A DNA stretch of 8,822 bases from Lachnospiraceae bacterium (GTDB lineage Bacteria > Bacillota > Clostridia > Lachnospirales > Lachnospiraceae). Every line of letters starts with the position of its first letter. Position 1 is the first letter of the stretch. Where the stretch lies: contig CAAEAB010000006.1 in assembly GCA_900753685.1 (NCBI GenBank), positions 1-8,822 of the forward strand, in the 5' to 3' direction. The translations under genes were made by a program, and so were the position numbers. Of the stretch, positions 1 through 5,984 are shown piece after piece. The notes below the pieces were generated by a model. The model was not told the DNA's origin. It did not search any database and saw only the letters and a list, made by a program, of their open reading frames with translations.

Positions 1-1114
1 CGTCCCCTGCCGTAACAGAATTGTTTGATTTTTCATTCTCAACAGACTTTGTTTCCCTACTGCTTTCAAAAAGAGAGTTGTCGGCATCATAAGTCTCATA
101 ATCCAACGTCTCCAGATCAAGGCAGGTAACATTACCTGAATGGAAAGAATAATATAAATAGCCTTTATATTGAACGGAATAAGGATTTCCCGCATACAAA
201 ACAATGTTCATATTTTCATCTTTTTCTTCTTTGAATGAATACTGATAATCATCTCCGTTCTTTGCCTCGTACAAAATATAATCGTCTGTTACAAGAATTT
301 CCTCGTCATCTTCTATAGTTTCTGAAATTGGTACTTTTTCTAATGTCCCTTTGTCCGTATGGTACACCCATAGTTTCTCACCCGCCACATAAATATCTTG
401 ATTATGGATAACAATCTCTTCCACATTTTCCAGTTTTTCCAGTCTATCACGACTCTTACCATCCCAATCCGTTTTTAGAAACTCGTCCTGATCAGAAATA
501 TAATAAATTCCTGATTCTGACAGAATATAAGATTCCACGTCGGACACAATTTCTTTTATATTTCCGCCGGACAAATCGGTACAATACAGTATCTCGTCTT
601 CATCAAAATAAATTTTATTCTCCGTCAGCCAGAAACCATCAATGGATTTATGAGACACAATCTGCTCAGCAGCCTCAAGAGATTCTCCCAGAGCAACCCG
701 GTAGATACCATCATAACAATTAAAATAAAGTACTCCGTTTTTCATCGCCAGCAAATCAATATCGTCTTCCATTCGACCGTATTCAGAAATATTGGAAAGC
801 GCTCCACCTTTTTCGATATCCGCCTCGCAAAGACGTTCATCATATCCCCAGTAAATCTTATCATCCGATACGACCATATAAGCAGCTTTTATGTAATTAT
901 CTGTTCCCACATTTGATTCATCGACGTCATGACTTTCTTTCTGTTCAGGCATTGTCTCTGTAGACGCTTCCCCAGTCGTCTTTATCGAATCTTTGTTTCC
1001 GGTTACAAGCAAGGTAGCCAACACACTGATGATCACAATTAATACAATAACAACGGCGCCTAAAACTAAAATCAGAGTTTTACTCCTCCCTGAATTTTTT
1101 TCATCGTACTCCAT
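1..1114 (-). CDS. Membrane-anchored beta-propeller-like (DUF5050-type) protein, C-terminus cut by window edge
   Basis: I read 371 codons open from ATG at 1114 down to the left edge with no stop, so the C-terminus is missing. The start has a G-rich ribosome site (AGGGGGG) about 5 bases upstream. Residues 1-13 are short and charged, and residues 14-37 form one hydrophobic segment (LILVLGAVVIVLIVII core) with no lipobox, so it is a type II-like membrane anchor with the rest outside the cell. Residues about 40-75 are a polar, acidic linker. From about residue 80 to 340 there are roughly seven imperfect repeats of about 40 residues with a pattern like xxIYYxxxxxxLYxxDLxGG (near residues 87, 129, 168, 203, 241, 280 and 320). 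That pattern is typical of DUF5050 / LDL-receptor-type beta-propeller blades. A Ser/Asn/Glu-rich stretch follows at the edge. No catalytic motif is visible, so a scaffold or ligand-binding role at the surface is inference. It is transcribed in the same direction as the purine operon but separated from it by a terminator. Confidence 0.8.
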   Translation of the reverse strand, partial: MEYDEKNSGRSKTLILVLGAVVIVLIVIISVLATLLVTGNKDSIKTTGEASTETMPEQKESHDVDESNVGTDNYIKAAYMVVSDDKIYWGYDERLCEADIEKGGALSNISEYGRMEDDIDLLAMKNGVLYFNCYDGIYRVALGESLEAAEQIVSHKSIDGFWLTENKIYFDEDEILYCTDLSGGNIKEIVSDVESYILSESGIYYISDQDEFLKTDWDGKSRDRLEKLENVEEIVIHNQDIYVAGEKLWVYHTDKGTLEKVPISETIEDDEEILVTDDYILYEAKNGDDYQYSFKEEKDENMNIVLYAGNPYSVQYKGYLYYSFHSGNVTCLDLETLDYETYDADNSLFESSRETKSVENEKSNNSVTAGD

Positions 1115-1136
1115 AAAATCCCCCCTACTCTTTGTT

Positions 1137-1168
1137 ATTATAATACCATAAAAAAGCCCTCGAACCAA
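1137..1168 (-). promoter_or_regulatory. Promoter of the beta-propeller gene, embedded in the upstream terminator
   Basis: On the minus strand I see TTGGTT (1163-1168), a 17-base spacer, then TATTAT (1140-1145) preceded by TG at the -15 position (extended -10). A second frame, TATAAT at 1137-1142, overlaps it. Transcription would start near 1133, giving a leader of about 19 bases that holds the ribosome site. The -35 and spacer lie inside the hairpin of the purine operon terminator. The assignment rests only on consensus match. Confidence 0.5.
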
Positions 1169-1193
1169 ATCCTAAATGGAAAAAGTTCGAGGG
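1150..1193 (-). terminator. Intrinsic terminator of the purO-purH operon
   Basis: A perfect 9-bp stem (CCCTCGAAC at 1157-1165 pairing with GTTCGAGGG at 1185-1193) encloses a 19-base loop. On the minus strand it is followed by C and six T (1155-1150). It begins 12 bases after the stop codon of the transformylase gene, so it ends that transcript. Confidence 0.9.
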
Positions 1194-1205
1194 TACACTT
1201 ATCAA

Positions 1206-2381
1206 TTAATGATGGAAAAGTCTTATCCCTGTAAAGGCCATAGCCATGCCATATTTATTACAGGTCTCAATAACATTATCGTCACGAATGGAACCGCCCG
1301 GCTGAGCCACATATTTTACACCGCTCTTATAGGCGCGCTCAATATTATCACCAAACGGGAAGAAAGCATCGGAACCGAGAGCAACGTCCTGCATACCGTC
1401 CAACCAGGCCCGTTTCTCCTCTCTTGTAAACACCTCCGGTTTCACTTTGAAGATTTTCTCCCATGCACCGTCAGCTAGAACATCCATGTAATCCTCGCCA
1501 ATATACAAATCAATGGCATTATCTCTGTCAGCCCGGCCAATCTTATCAACAAACTGAAGGTTTAAAACCTTCGGACACTGACGCAGATACCAATTATCCG
1601 CCTTTGTACCAGCCAGACGGGTACAATGGATTCTGGACTGCTGTCCCGCGCCGATTCCGATGGCCTGCCCGCCCTTAGCATAACAGACAGAATTGGACTG
1701 GGTATATTTTAAGGTAATGAGAGAAATAATCAAATCGATTTTTGCCAGTTCAGGAATGTCTTTATTTTCTGTAACCACATCGGCAAGAAGCTCATCATCC
1801 ACTTTCAGCTCATTGCGTCCCTGCTCAAAGGTGATACCGAAAACCTCTTTATGCTCGATTGGAGCCGGAACATAATCCGGATCAATCTGAATCACATTAT
1901 AGTTTCCCTTTTTCTTAGCCTTTAAAATTTCCAAAGCTTCCGGTTCATATCCCGGCGCGATAACACCGTCGGATACTTCTCTTTTGATTATTTTTGCGGT
2001 AGATACATCACAAACGTCGGAAAGAGAAATGAAATCGCCAAAGGATGACATCCGGTCCGCGCCTCTGGCTCTCGCATAAGCGCAGGCCAACGGTGAAAGC
2101 TCACCCAAATCATCGACCCAGTAAATTTTCTTCAGCACATCATCCATCGGCAGACCGACAGCGGCGCCGGCCGGAGATACATGCTTAAAGGAAGTCGCTG
2201 CCGGAAGTCCTGTCGCTTTTTTTAGCTCGCTGACAAGCTGCCATCCGTTAAAAGCATCCAAAAAATTAATATATCCTGGCTTTCCATTTAATACGGTAAT
2301 CGGCAATTCCCCTTCATTCATATAAATACGAGACGGTTTCTGATTTGGATTACAACCATACTTTAACTCCAACTCTTTCAT
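1206..2381 (-). CDS. purH: Stand-alone AICAR transformylase (phosphoribosylaminoimidazolecarboxamide formyltransferase, PurH AICARFT domain only)
   Basis: It transfers a formyl group from 10-formyl-tetrahydrofolate to AICAR, giving FAICAR, the ninth step of de novo purine synthesis in the cytosol. The 391 residues cover only the transformylase half of PurH; the N-terminal MGS-like IMP cyclohydrolase domain of the usual protein of about 520 residues is absent. Visible family marks are LKYGCNPNQKP at residues 7-16 (LRYGENPHQ in classical PurH), the catalytic Lys-His pair in SFKHVSPAG (Lys66, His67), FGDFISLS (114-121), SNSVCYAKGGQAIGIGAGQQSR (229-250), and near the end GSDAFFPFGDNIE, AQPGGSIRDDNVI and a terminal LFHH resembling the RHFRH end of PurH. 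The length and the extra segment around 254-290 fit the single-domain bacterial/archaeal subfamily. An AGGAGG site (2388-2393) sits 6 bases before the ATG and overlaps the TAG stop of the upstream cyclohydrolase gene, so the two are probably translationally coupled. The product is the substrate of that neighbour. Confidence 0.95.
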   Translation of the reverse strand: MKELELKYGCNPNQKPSRIYMNEGELPITVLNGKPGYINFLDAFNGWQLVSELKKATGLPAATSFKHVSPAGAAVGLPMDDVLKKIYWVDDLGELSPLACAYARARGADRMSSFGDFISLSDVCDVSTAKIIKREVSDGVIAPGYEPEALEILKAKKKGNYNVIQIDPDYVPAPIEHKEVFGITFEQGRNELKVDDELLADVVTENKDIPELAKIDLIISLITLKYTQSNSVCYAKGGQAIGIGAGQQSRIHCTRLAGTKADNWYLRQCPKVLNLQFVDKIGRADRDNAIDLYIGEDYMDVLADGAWEKIFKVKPEVFTREEKRAWLDGMQDVALGSDAFFPFGDNIERAYKSGVKYVAQPGGSIRDDNVIETCNKYGMAMAFTGIRLFHH

Positions 2382-2391
2382 GATGTTCCTC

Positions 2392-3105
2392 CTATTTATT
2401 TTTATTTACAATGCGTGTTTCCCATGTACCATCTGTCAGATTAATGTAACGTACAAACAGAGATACCTTATTTTCCTCATTCAGACTGTTCCAAATCTGA
2501 TCTGTAAATGTATCAATATCGCCTTCGATACTTACCCATTCCGGTTCACCCTCGAAGCTCGGCAGCGGATTGCCATCGCCCATATAAGTATGGATAAAAT
2601 GTCCTTCGCCGGCAAAGGGATTATTATAAGCAAATGTATAACGGTTGCAGCCCTCCGGACGTCCGTTATTGCTTTTTAAAATGGATAAGGCATAATTAAA
2701 GCTTCCGTTATCCTGATGAATGATCCCAGAAATCCGCGGTGTAAAGTTCGGTGCATCCGGCTCAAATTCTCTTGTTCTCAAAGACTGTTCAAAGGTCTGC
2801 TGCTTATCCATCAAATCATATACGGTATCCGTCTGATCACCATTGGTCACAATAGTTTTATTACCGAGAACCCGTACCGGAGCATAGATGATCAGGCTCG
2901 GATCTGTCAGCTTGGACGGGTCAAAGGCTTCGGTGCGGATACCGTCGCCATCTTCTACGAAAACACGATTACGGCTGTTTTCACTGCGGCCCATAATAAA
3001 ATAAGCCGTCACGGCACAGGTACCGTCAGCGGACTTGCCAATAATAATTCCTCTTCCAGGATAAGCATTCGCTTTCAACTGTTTTTCGATTGATAACTTT
3101 TCCAT
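2392..3105 (-). CDS. purO: IMP cyclohydrolase, PurO (archaeal) type
   Basis: It closes the ring of FAICAR to give IMP, the last step of de novo purine synthesis. The 237-residue protein is not related to the MGS-like cyclohydrolase domain of bacterial PurH. It matches the PurO family (Ntn-hydrolase-like fold), first known from archaea, where proteins are about 200 residues. Recognised features are YPGRGIIIG (15-23), the conserved block AYFIMGRSENSRNR (34-47), TNGDQTDTVYD (87-97), EPDAPNFTPRISGI (115-128), the AYNNPFAGEGHFIHTYMGDG region (159-178), and a C-terminal strand-rich part ending WETRIVN. Start: ATG at 3105 has a perfect GGAGG site about 8 bases upstream and its own promoter. It is the first gene of a two-gene operon, with 10 bases between its stop and the transformylase start. 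The pair does the job of one fused PurH. I am confident of the family; the catalytic residues are not assigned here. Confidence 0.92.
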   Translation of the reverse strand: MEKLSIEKQLKANAYPGRGIIIGKSADGTCAVTAYFIMGRSENSRNRVFVEDGDGIRTEAFDPSKLTDPSLIIYAPVRVLGNKTIVTNGDQTDTVYDLMDKQQTFEQSLRTREFEPDAPNFTPRISGIIHQDNGSFNYALSILKSNNGRPEGCNRYTFAYNNPFAGEGHFIHTYMGDGNPLPSFEGEPEWVSIEGDIDTFTDQIWNSLNEENKVSLFVRYINLTDGTWETRIVNKNK

Positions 3106-3132
3106 CAGTATTCCTCCTTATTAATCACCTGA

Positions 3133-3161
3133 ATTATATCATCGATACTTATGTTTGGCAA
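3133..3161 (-). promoter_or_regulatory. Promoter of the purO-purH operon
   Basis: Minus strand: TTGCCA (3156-3161), 17-base spacer, TATAAT (3133-3138). The predicted start near 3126 leaves a leader of only about 20 bases with the GGAGG site, too short for a purine riboswitch. I see no PurR box here. Confidence 0.8.
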
Positions 3162-3170
3162 CTCATTTTA

Positions 3171-3199
3171 TTGACACTAAAAAACTTATTTGCTAGAAT
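3171..3199 (+). promoter_or_regulatory. Promoter of dapL
   Basis: Perfect TTGACA (3171-3176), 17-base spacer, TAGAAT (3194-3199), with TG three bases before the -10 (extended -10). The expected start is near 3206. This is a near-consensus, probably strong housekeeping-sigma promoter, only 9 bases from the -35 of the divergent purine operon. Confidence 0.88.
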
Positions 3200-3233
3200 A
3201 TAGCTAATTATTTCATTAAACCAATGCTTACAG

Positions 3234-3240
3234 AAAGGAA
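3234..3240 (+). promoter_or_regulatory. Ribosome binding site that fixes the dapL start at 3248
   Basis: AAAGGAA lies 7 bases before the ATG at 3248. The in-frame ATG at 3224 has no ribosome site and would add eight residues (MLTERNDT) of ribosome-site-derived sequence before the family's usual MPKLNENYQNL start. Confidence 0.75.
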
Positions 3241-3247
3241 CGACACC

Positions 3248-4444
3248 ATGCCAAAATTAAATGAAAACTATCAAAATCTGAAGGAAAGCTATCTGTTTGT
3301 AGAAATTGCCCATCGTGTGGCCAAATATGCCGAGGCCAACCCGGACAAAAAAATCATCCGCCTCGGTATCGGCGATGTCACCCTCCCCCTGGAGCCCCTG
3401 GCTGTTGAAGGTCTCCATGAAGGCGTAGACGCCATGACCTCCACCGAGAGCTTCAAAGGATACGGTCCAGAACAAGGTTATGATTTTCTTCGTCAGGCCG
3501 TTGTGGACTATTATGCGGAGAACGGTGTATCCATTCAGGCCGACGATGTATTTATTTCTGACGGAGCAAAAAGCGACACAGGAAATATTGGCGATTTATT
3601 TGCAAAGGACAACGTTGTCCTTATCCCGGATCCAGTTTATCCAGTTTATGTCGACACTAACGTTATGACCGGCCGCGAAATCCTCTATATTGATGCAAAT
3701 GCAGAAAACAATTTCCTGCCAATGCCGGATAAAAATATTCATGCGGATTTGATCTATATCTGCTCCCCGAATAATCCTACCGGCGCTGCCTATAACAAAG
3801 AACAATTAAAAGCATGGATTGATTATGCCCTTGAAAATGAAGCAGTTATTCTCTACGATTCTGCTTATGAAGCATTTATTACAGACCCGGAACTTCCTCG
3901 AAGCATTTTTGCCATTGAAGGAGCAAAAAAATGCGCTATTGAATTCTGCTCTCTTTCAAAAACAGCCGGATTTACCGGAACCCGCTGTGGCTACACGATT
4001 GTGCCACAGGAGCTTGTTTTCAAAGCCTCTAACGGTGAGGAAATGTCTGTCAACGCCATGTGGAAACGCCGTCAGACAACCAAGTTTAACGGTACCTCTT
4101 ATATCGTTCAAAAAGGCGCCGCCGCCATCTTCACCAAAGAAGGCATGGCTCAATGCCGGAAAAATATCGGATACTATCAGGAAAATGCCCAGATCATCTC
4201 CGATGTTCTGGCAAAAAAAGGCATCCGCTATTTTGGCGGTACAAATTCACCATATATCTGGTTTGAATGCCCGAACGGCATGGATTCCTGGGAGTTTTTT
4301 GATTACCTTCTGAACAACGCTCAGGTTGTGGGAACCCCTGGCGCCGGTTTTGGTAAAAACGGCCAGAACTTCTTCCGTCTCACCTCCTTCGGCACCCACG
4401 AGAGCACAAAAGAAGCGATGGCACGTTTCGAAAAATTATTCTAA
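3248..4444 (+). CDS. dapL: LL-diaminopimelate aminotransferase
   Basis: A PLP enzyme that converts tetrahydrodipicolinate plus glutamate to LL-2,6-diaminopimelate and 2-oxoglutarate in one step, skipping the succinyl/acetyl branch. It feeds lysine and peptidoglycan precursors. The 398 residues match the usual length of about 400. It starts with the family-typical NENYQNLKESYLFVEIAHRV and shows LGIGDVTLPL (39-48), SFKGYGPEQGYDFLR (68-82), ISDGAKSD (103-110), SPNNPTG (173-179), LYDSAYEAF with the PLP-ring Asp204 and Tyr207, the Schiff-base Lys238 in SLSKTAGFTGTRCGYT, and a C-terminal FFRLTSFG with the carboxylate-binding Arg377. All key residues of a fold-type I aminotransferase are present. 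It is a single-gene unit with its own strong promoter and a terminator directly after. It is divergent from the purine operon and convergent with the glycosylase gene. Confidence 0.95.
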   Translation: MPKLNENYQNLKESYLFVEIAHRVAKYAEANPDKKIIRLGIGDVTLPLEPLAVEGLHEGVDAMTSTESFKGYGPEQGYDFLRQAVVDYYAENGVSIQADDVFISDGAKSDTGNIGDLFAKDNVVLIPDPVYPVYVDTNVMTGREILYIDANAENNFLPMPDKNIHADLIYICSPNNPTGAAYNKEQLKAWIDYALENEAVILYDSAYEAFITDPELPRSIFAIEGAKKCAIEFCSLSKTAGFTGTRCGYTIVPQELVFKASNGEEMSVNAMWKRRQTTKFNGTSYIVQKGAAAIFTKEGMAQCRKNIGYYQENAQIISDVLAKKGIRYFGGTNSPYIWFECPNGMDSWEFFDYLLNNAQVVGTPGAGFGKNGQNFFRLTSFGTHESTKEAMARFEKLF

Positions 4445-4456
4445 TTAAAACATAAA

Positions 4457-4518
4457 AGCCTTTGGAAAATCCGCTGACTGACAACAGTCCATCCAGTGTT
4501 TTTCCAAAGGCTATTTTT
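4457..4518. terminator. Bidirectional terminator between dapL and the DNA glycosylase gene
   Basis: A perfect 13-bp stem pairs 4457-4469 (AGCCTTTGGAAAA) with 4500-4512. The enclosed loop can form a small inner hairpin (GACTG/CAGTC). The plus-strand side is followed by ATTTTT. On the minus strand the stem is followed by TTT then ATG, a weaker T tract. It lies between two convergent genes and can serve both. Confidence 0.85.
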
Positions 4519-4528
4519 GTAAATCTTT

Positions 4529-5029
4529 TTAGAAAATATATTCCTTCCAGGTTTCGACCAATCGTTCCAGGCGCCAGGCTGCATTCGCCGGGCTGGTGGA
4601 AGGCAGTTTGACCGCTTCCATTCCCGTGGACGATTTCAAATATTTCCCATAAAGCTTCCAAGCCGTAGTCCCATTGGCACAAATACGTTCGATCCGGGCT
4701 GTCGAAAGTATTTTATTCAAATCATTTGGAACCACATCTTTAATACTGCTGTCGCTGGAGCCGCTGATGCGGCAGGATGCAATGACGTCCCACACAGCTA
4801 TATGATGTTCCAAAAGCATCGTCCTTTTCTCATCAATCGTTTCAGGAAGGGGAACTTCCAATATTTGTGCAAGAACTCTCCAGAACCGATTTTGCGGATG
4901 ACCGTAAAAGAAACCAATCTCACGGGATTTTACCGACGGAAAGCTGCCAAGGATTAATATTCTCGAATTTTTATCATAGACCGGCGGAATTTCGTGCAGC
5001 GCCGGAGCTAAAGCTTCATTTATTTTCAT
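4529..5029 (-). CDS. DNA-deoxyinosine (hypoxanthine) glycosylase, UDG superfamily HDG type
   Basis: It probably removes hypoxanthine arising from adenine deamination, starting base-excision repair. The 166 residues are the normal size for the family. The phosphate-binding/active-site block is at the N-terminus: ILILGSFPSVKSRE (24-37) followed by GFFYGHPQNRFWRVL (39-53), the signature that separates this group from classical uracil glycosylases; Asn47 or its neighbours are the likely catalytic equivalents. VWDVIASCRISGSSDSSI (79-96) and the C-terminal LPSTSPANA (142-150, the motif that enters the minor groove) complete the fold. Start: ATG at 5029 follows a GGAGAGAG site by about 9 bases. It is a monocistronic unit. 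A mismatch-specific or uracil activity in addition to hypoxanthine cannot be judged from sequence. Family call firm, exact substrate inferred. Confidence 0.88.
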   Translation of the reverse strand: MKINEALAPALHEIPPVYDKNSRILILGSFPSVKSREIGFFYGHPQNRFWRVLAQILEVPLPETIDEKRTMLLEHHIAVWDVIASCRISGSSDSSIKDVVPNDLNKILSTARIERICANGTTAWKLYGKYLKSSTGMEAVKLPSTSPANAAWRLERLVETWKEYIF

Positions 5030-5072
5030 TATAATTCTCTCTCCAGATTTAACATGCTATACAAGATATTTT

Positions 5073-5100
5073 ATCATATCTCGAATAATTTTTTGGTAAA
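5073..5100 (-). promoter_or_regulatory. Possible promoter of the DNA glycosylase gene
   Basis: Minus strand: TTTACC (5095-5100), 16-base spacer, TATGAT (5073-5078). The -10 lies inside an inverted repeat AGATAT-N6-ATATCT (5064-5081). The match is moderate in a very AT-rich region, so other hexamers could serve. Confidence 0.35.
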
Positions 5101-5134
5101 AATTCTTAAATTTTTATGAAAAATTATCTTTTTC

Positions 5135-5163
5135 TTGAACTTTTTGCCACAAACTGTTAAGCT
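5135..5163 (+). promoter_or_regulatory. Possible promoter of relQ
   Basis: TTGAAC (5135-5140), 17-base spacer, TAAGCT (5158-5163) with TG at 5155-5156 (extended -10). An AT-rich stretch with a perfect inverted repeat AATTTTT-ATG-AAAAATT (5109-5125) lies just upstream and could act as an UP element. The rest of 5030-5198 holds no gene. Confidence 0.45.
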
Positions 5164-5198
5164 TTTAGTGAGAAGTATTTTTTAACAGGAGAAAAACC

Positions 5199-5876
5199 AT
5201 GGCAGATGTAACTAAAGAAGATTTGACCCCTTTTTTATTCGAGGACATCAAAAGCTCTGAGCGTCCGGAGGTTATTCTGGCCAATGCGCCGAAGTTTAAA
5301 GAATTGATGATGCAGTATGAGTGTGCAATTATGGAAGTAAATACAAAGCTCCATGTCTTAAATAATGAGTTTTCCCATATGCATCAGAGAAATCCCATTG
5401 AAACAATCAAGACGCGGATTAAAACACCGGCCAGTATTCTTGAAAAGCTAAACCGCCGGAATCTTCCGCTTTGCGTAAAAACTCTTGAAAATGATCTGAC
5501 AGATATCGCCGGTATTCGTGTCATTTGTCCTTTTCCTGATGACATTTATAATGTGGCTAACTTACTGACGAATCAGGATGATGTCATTACCGTAGCCCGA
5601 AAAGATTATATAAAAAACCCAAAAACCAACGGCTACCGCAGCCTTCATCTCATTATCGAGATCCCGATTTTTCTTGCCAGCGGCAAAAAAAATATGAAGG
5701 TGGAGGTTCAGCTTCGAACAATCGCCATGGATTTCTGGGCTAGTCTTGACCACAAGCTCCGTTACAAACAAAATCTGAAAAATTCTGAAGAGATCGCTCT
5801 TGAACTAAGAGAATGTGCAGATATCATCGCTGGCGTCGATTTAAAGATGCAGAATATACGAAACAAAATTCAATAA
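5199..5876 (+). CDS. relQ: Small alarmone synthetase, RelQ/YjbM (SAS1) type GTP pyrophosphokinase
   Basis: It transfers pyrophosphate from ATP to GDP or GTP, making ppGpp/pppGpp, the stringent-response alarmones. The 225 residues contain only the RelA/SpoT synthetase domain, with no HD hydrolase, TGS or ACT domain, as expected for a cytosolic small synthetase. Motifs: the ATP-binding RIKTPASILEKL (73-84), DIAGIRVICPFPDDIYNV (102-119) with the metal-binding Asp102, DYIKNPKTNGYRSLHLII (136-153) with the guanine-stacking Tyr146, and VEVQLRTIAMDFWASLDHKLRYK (168-190) with the catalytic Glu169. The conserved N-terminal helices and DFWASLDHKLRYK place it with RelQ rather than RelP. RelQ proteins form tetramers and are regulated by pppGpp and RNA binding in other Firmicutes; this is family knowledge, not seen here. 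Start: ATG at 5199, AGGAGA site 6 bases upstream. It is a single-gene unit, divergent from the glycosylase, with a strong terminator after the stop. Confidence 0.93.
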   Translation: MADVTKEDLTPFLFEDIKSSERPEVILANAPKFKELMMQYECAIMEVNTKLHVLNNEFSHMHQRNPIETIKTRIKTPASILEKLNRRNLPLCVKTLENDLTDIAGIRVICPFPDDIYNVANLLTNQDDVITVARKDYIKNPKTNGYRSLHLIIEIPIFLASGKKNMKVEVQLRTIAMDFWASLDHKLRYKQNLKNSEEIALELRECADIIAGVDLKMQNIRNKIQ

Positions 5877-5881
5877 AACCG

Positions 5882-5943
5882 ACAAAATCCCTGTTTCCCC
5901 TTTGAAGGCTTCGCGCACTTTCCTGTGGAAACAGGGATTTTGT
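5882..5943. terminator. Bidirectional terminator between relQ and the sufBC operon
   Basis: A perfect 17-bp stem pairs 5882-5898 with 5927-5943 (ACAAAATCCCTGTTTCC and its complement). The A/T outer ends supply T runs on both strands. The 28-base loop can fold a small CCTT/AAGG hairpin. It begins 6 bases after the relQ stop. The rest of the interval to 5984 is T-rich and holds nothing else I can name. Confidence 0.88.
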
Positions 5944-5984
5944 ATATCCGGATTTTCTTGTTTTTACAAAAAGTGCCCTTTAAA

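Noticed and set aside
650..916. 88-codon plus-strand frame at the left end
   Set aside because: It is antisense to the beta-propeller gene, which has a start, ribosome site and coherent repeats.
1157..1193. CGAAC words resembling the core of a Bacillus PurR box next to a purine gene
   Set aside because: They lie after the stop codon and are fully explained as the two arms of the terminator stem; the operon promoter at 3133-3161 has no such box.
3106..3247. Possible purine riboswitch or T-box leader between purO and dapL
   Set aside because: Promoter positions leave leaders of only about 20 and 42 bases, too short for any known riboswitch, and no terminator-like fold is present.
3224..3247. 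Earlier ATG for dapL adding eight residues
   Set aside because: There is no ribosome site before it, and the added bases include the ribosome site of the ATG at 3248, which gives the usual family N-terminus.
3819..4313. 164-codon open frame on the plus strand inside dapL
   Set aside because: It overlaps a complete, clearly recognised dapL in another frame, has no ribosome site and no family resemblance.
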